The notes under the pieces: generated by a model | Databases searched by the model: none | Told to the model about the DNA's origin: nothing | Seen by the model: the letters and a program-made list of their open reading frames with translations, nothing else | Translations under genes and position numbers: made by a program | Assembly (NCBI RefSeq): GCF_000003855.2 | Contig: NW_003101677.1 | Span: forward strand, 2,484,573 to 2,548,572 | From: Blastomyces gilchristii SLH14081 | Lineage: Eukaryota > Ascomycota > Eurotiomycetes > Onygenales > Ajellomycetaceae | DNA length: 64,000 bases | Direction: 5' to 3' | Part shown: one piece after another, positions 59,975 through 64,000 of the stretch | How positions within the stretch are numbered: the first letter of the stretch is position 1 | Layout of the letters: each line of letters opens with the position of its first letter

Positions 59975-62890
59975 GATCTATCTGTCCGCTTTTGTTTCAA
60001 GCAAGCAAGCGAAGATCAGAAGATATGGCCGTTTCTATATGTCCCGAGCTCACCATGCGTGTAACAACAACAGAGCTTCAGGCCAGGCGAGCAACGCAGC
60101 AGCTTTTGAAGAGGTGGAATAATATTGGTTATCCTTAATATATCTCAGCCATAGCGGGGAAAATGAAGCAAGTTGGGTAACTTATCAGGGAATGGTGTAG
60201 GTTTTAAAGATGCTGTGTAGATATAGCTGACGAACAAATTATTTCTCTTGTTTGAGTTTACTTTCTGCAGAACATGCAGGACATTGGAGGCGATAGCCAG
60301 ACAGCAGTCAGTGTTGTCTGAATTACTCATTATACCCAAGGTATGCTTAGCAAGTTAGTTTGACGGTACTGACTTGTCTAATAAGTTCCACGGTGTTCCC
60401 ATGTATCAAGCCGTGTTGTACCTCTTCTGAACCTAAGGCTCTTAGCGATGGAAGTCGTGCAGCTTATTTAATAACAGGGTTGTGAGGTTTGAGTGTCCAG
60501 TGCTACGGAAAAAGTGTCCTACCCTGCATTGCACACGCTGGACGCCATCCTCATGGTGGGTAGTGAAGTGATACCGTAAACTGCGGTGCCCATTAGGCCA
60601 GCGGGGGCAGAAGAAAAGGGGGGAGAAAAGGATCGAAAGGCAAAACTTCATCCAAAACTAGACGAAGCAAAAAAAAGTATTGGGAGAACATAAAGTAAAT
60701 TTTACTTATCATACGGAATTGCTGACTTCGTAAACAGAAGACAAGACAGACAAAGAAGAAAGAGCCTAGAAAAAATGTAAAATAGGTCTAAGCAGACGAA
60801 ATGGGCTGCAGAATGGCACTTTTGATTCGAGCAAGGAGCCAAAAAGAAAAAAAGCGTTTGCCAGGATGAAAAATGCAAGATGCAATTAAGTTGTTTGCTC
60901 CCACCTAGCTGCAGAAGCAAACATCCACACATCTGCCACTGCCACTGCCAGTATCATTCTCAAAAACGCCATTTCCCACTTGAAGAGTCGTCCTGATCCT
61001 CAGCAAGCCCAATTAGGGTATATGAACGGTAATATGTACCAAAAAGAGGAAATGGGACCTTAACCACGACTGAAAACTGCTCCTAGGAACTTGGCCTGAG
61101 ATATGAGCAGCAAAAAAGCTTGTTCAACAGTCAGCTTGTAATTCGTAGAGCCGCATTCAACACCAGGGGCATAATCTAAACGCTGCAATGGCTTGCAATA
61201 CTATATTCCAGGAGGCCGGCAGTCAGGAAAAGCAAAAATGTAAGGTTCTAGATTGTCCATTGTCTTTCTTCAGGCCGGCCGGTTTGGTTTGGTTGAAAAT
61301 ATGTATCGTGTGTTCTATCATGATTGGAGGAAGCTTTCAGTGAAGGGAAACGCACAGAAAAGGCTTTTGTGAAGAATAAAACAATCATGCAAGATGAATG
61401 CATATATGTTTCAGTAGAATTGTAGGGCAGTTAGGACAAATAATCGCGGAGTTCTGAACGTCATTGCTCTGTCTAGCAGGCTTAATTTGGGTTTTGTTAG
61501 CGCTGGGTCAGAAATGGCGCTCATCCTATATTCCTCAGAAACACTGCTTCGAAAGCGTTTGCGTCGACATGGAGAAGGAGAAATTTCCATAGATTAGCTA
61601 ACACAGATGATAGAAGTATTGGAAGAGGCGGACCGAGTTCTGCGGGTACCCGGTAGTCAGATCCTCCCTCACCCTTGGAAAGAACTTATTGCAAGCCTCG
61701 GCTTCATGCATGGAGAAGTAGGAATTGAATGTCGAATACCCTTCAAAGAGGATTGTTGTCATTACGCACGATGGATTGCCCGACCCGCCTTCCACGTGTA
61801 CGCGACAGTCTTAAAACAGTCATACCAGATCCAAAAAGTTTGATCTAGACACAACCTGGGAAAATCTTATGTGAGTGAACCCTTTAACGGCCCGTGAAAC
61901 GGTTGGGAAAAGTAGATTTTGACGCACACCAGCAGTAGCGCGGAGGCAGGGCCTGTTACCAGGACACCAATGGCACTTTATTCATATCAGCCTTTATTTA
62001 TTTATTGTTTCCCCCCTAAAATCAGTTTGATTTGCTGCTGATCTTCCGTCAATTAGTTAAGGGGTACATTTGACATCTCGCACGGCGGGCGTCGGCAAAT
62101 GCGGATCTTGGAAAAAATAGTATTAGCATTGGCTTCGGGGAGATATCCCACTCGAGAGCAGAAAGAGAAACAGCTCCCACAGTATAGACAGATACGACAG
62201 TGTAAAAATAACCTGACTAAGTATGAATGAATGGGATGAGCTTCCCGACATGCGCACAAGCTTGTTCAGAGGAAGAAGAAGCCTCATCCGGTAAACCCTT
62301 CCAGCAAGGATGGAAGAAAATGTTCTTGTTGGAAGGGTTAACAGAGAGTTAAGCAGATGATAGATAACGTTTGCAAACACAAATCATCATAGAACATCAC
62401 ATAACATCATATTGTCCCGCCATATATCATATTTTGCACAGAGACTATAAAATAGCGTGAACAGAGAGGTTGAGGATTACGTTGTGAGAGGCGTTCGGCC
62501 GCGGCAAGAAACGTCATGAGCTGCAGCCCCAGCAACCCCAAAGCGGCCACACAAACGCCAGCCCGCAACCAGCCCGCAAACCCGTCGATCCCACCGTCAC
62601 GCGCCGAGATATCTCCAGACCCAACTCCAACCCCAAGCCTCACTTCCTCACGTCCGTCCTCCTCAGGACCTCGCACGGCAACATCGCGAACCCCCCGCGA
62701 ACCCCACGAACCCCGCGAATAGCCACACCTTGAAGCAAGCTGTTGCACCGCGAGCTATCTATAATTATTATAATTATATGACTGATGCTCTTCCCATGCC
62801 CCATTTGAAAACTGATGCCTCCCCCCCGCGACCTAAGTTCTCACTTGCCTCACTTTTAATTGCCCCCGTTTGGTCAATATCTTTGCGACC
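59975..62890. other. Long intergenic region upstream of two divergent genes
   Basis: About 2.9 kb between the Zn2Cys6 start and the PPIL4-type start. It probably contains a long 5' UTR and promoter of the regulator and, near 62,750-62,890, the promoter of the cyclophilin. Short frames on both strands (for example 60145-60339, 61607-61843, 62053-62259) show no domain. At 62,407-62,748 opposing GC-rich frames exist; one has a hydrophobic stretch (AALGLLGLQLMTFLAAA), but I cannot support a gene. Confidence 0.5.
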
Positions 62891-64000
62891 ATGAGCGTTA
62901 TCTTGGAGACTTCTTTGGGTGATATTGTTATAGATCTTTTGGTCGACACCTCCCCCAAAGCTTGCGAAAAGTAAGTCCACTCTGGGAAATCCGCTCCTGT
63001 ACCCTTCACTATTCTGTGCTCTTCAATGTCCTCCTTCCTCCCCGCACCCCGCATGTTGTACAAATATGAAGCGACTGAAGGTGGAAACTAAGACATCCAA
63101 ACCGTTGCGGCCCAGTTTTTTGAAGCTATGCAAGGTGAAGTATTACAATTTCTCGCCCGTTTACAACGTCCAGAAGAATTTCTCCTTCCAGACCGGCGAC
63201 CCAATAGGCCCTAATTCTAAAGATAGCGATGGCGGGTCTTCCATCTGGGGCATCCTCGACGGGCCTTCGCGAAGAACATTTCCGATCGAGTTGCCGCCCA
63301 AAATGAAGCATACAGAACGTGGCACAGTTAGCATGGCTACGGTCCCTTCTACGAAAGACCCTGACGAGCGCCTTGCTGGCAGTCAGTTCATCATAACACT
63401 TGGAGATAATTTGGACTATCTGGATGGGAAAGCGGTTATATTCGGGAAGGTAGTGGAGGGATTCGATGTCTTGGAGAAAATAAACGATGCGTTCATTGAC
63501 GATAAGGGACGACCGCTTAAAGATATCCGAATTCGGCATACTGTGATCTTAGACGATCCGTTTGATGATCCCCCGGACCTTGTGGTACCCCCTGAAAGCC
63601 CGCTCCCTTCAAAAGCCCAACTGGCAACAGTAATGATTGCGGACGATGAAGAGTTGGACGAAAACATCGACGAAGAGGCGGTGGAAAAGCTACGGCGGGA
63701 GCGGGAGGCTCGGGCGCAGGCGTTGACCTTGGAAATGGTTGGGGATTTGCCGTTTGCTGAGGTCAAGCCACCAGAGAACGTTCTTTTCGTCTGCAAACTC
63801 AATCCTGTAACTCAAGGTGGTCACATTTTCTCCCCCTCATTTGTGATTGAGCGTACATACTAAGCTAACCGTAATAGACGAGGATCTTCACCTCATTTTT
63901 AGTCGCTTCGGACCAATTCTTTCCTGTGAAGTGATACGTGACAAGCGGACCGGTGATAGTCTGCAATACGCGTTTATCGAATTTGAGAACCAAAAGGACT
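62891..64000 (+). CDS. cyp6: Cyclophilin-RRM protein, PPIL4/Cyp6 (Rct1) type, 3' truncated by window
   Basis: Exons: 62891-62970, 63116-63816 and 63878 to beyond 64000. Introns are 145 and 61 nt; the second has a classic TACTAAG branch site. The start [16 protein letters not shown] is that of the family. The cyclophilin domain covers about residues 1-170 ([36 protein letters not shown]). A conserved linker follows ([33 protein letters not shown]). An RRM starts at about residue 247 (RNP2 VLFVCKL, RNP1 YAFIEFEN). The residue aligned with the catalytic Arg of cyclophilin A is Asn, in VYNVQKNF, as in human PPIL4, so isomerase activity may be weak. Fission yeast Rct1/Cyp6 is nuclear and linked to RNA polymerase II and heterochromatin. 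The symbol is by homology. Confidence 0.93.

Noticed and set aside
62407..62748. 113-codon minus-strand frame with a hydrophobic segment, and opposing 68-codon Pro/Ser-rich frame 62516-62722
   Set aside because: GC-rich overlap of two frames with no family match and no splice-supported extension; a small membrane protein is possible but not supported.

Overview
The window looks like a filamentous ascomycete chromosome, most likely Eurotiomycetes/Onygenales. An AT-rich, repeat-choked compartment of this size beside normal-GC, short-intron genes would fit a dimorphic Onygenales such as Blastomyces, but that identification is inference. It splits into two compartments. Positions 1 to about 53,050 are a very AT-rich block with no intact protein gene, built almost entirely from mutated, nested transposable elements. 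Positions about 53,060 to 64,000 are ordinary-GC DNA with four spliced genes.

AT-rich block, left nest (1-20,870): a Gypsy element (G; integrase end and chromodomain) is split by Gypsy element A (958-18003; 178-bp LTRs; 4-bp target duplication). A is split by Gypsy element B (7639-16347, minus strand; about 525-bp LTRs; 5-bp duplication), and B carries a 506-bp hAT-type MITE (12335-12840). Unassigned repeats, a GC-rich 185-bp tandem duplication, a tRNA-derived SINE (20040-20436) and a 25-T run follow.

AT-rich block, right nest (21,235-52,618): a chromodomain Gypsy family, here called D, is present four times: D3 fragment, D2 complete and minus, D1 complete and plus, D4 split. A Tad1-like LINE (E1, 25837-45112, minus, exact 15-bp target duplication) sits in the gag region of D4 and is itself interrupted by a SINE, D2 and D1. 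A 6.3-kb hAT transposon (45954-52242) also sits in D4 and carries its own MITE. A second LINE copy (E2) is represented by its 5' part only.

The elements carry heavy C-to-T/G-to-A mutation. CpG, CpC and GpG are depleted while CpA and TpG stay common, a RIP-like pattern with an unusual context. SINEs, parts of some LTRs and the LINE 5' regions largely escaped it. Three points stand out: the SINE 3' end matches the LINE 3' end; family D has an 11-nt primer-binding site complementary to its own LTR, as in Tf1-type self-priming; and the LINE 5' region has tandem monomers.

Gene compartment: an EEF2KMT/FAM86-type lysine methyltransferase (minus, four exons) is divergent from ribosomal protein eS24 (plus, three exons). 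Then come a Zn2Cys6 transcription factor (minus, three exons) with about 2.9 kb of non-coding upstream DNA, and the 5' part of a cyclophilin-RRM protein (PPIL4/Cyp6 type, plus) running off the right edge. The genes do not form an operon or cluster; two act in translation, one in gene regulation and one in RNA-linked nuclear function.
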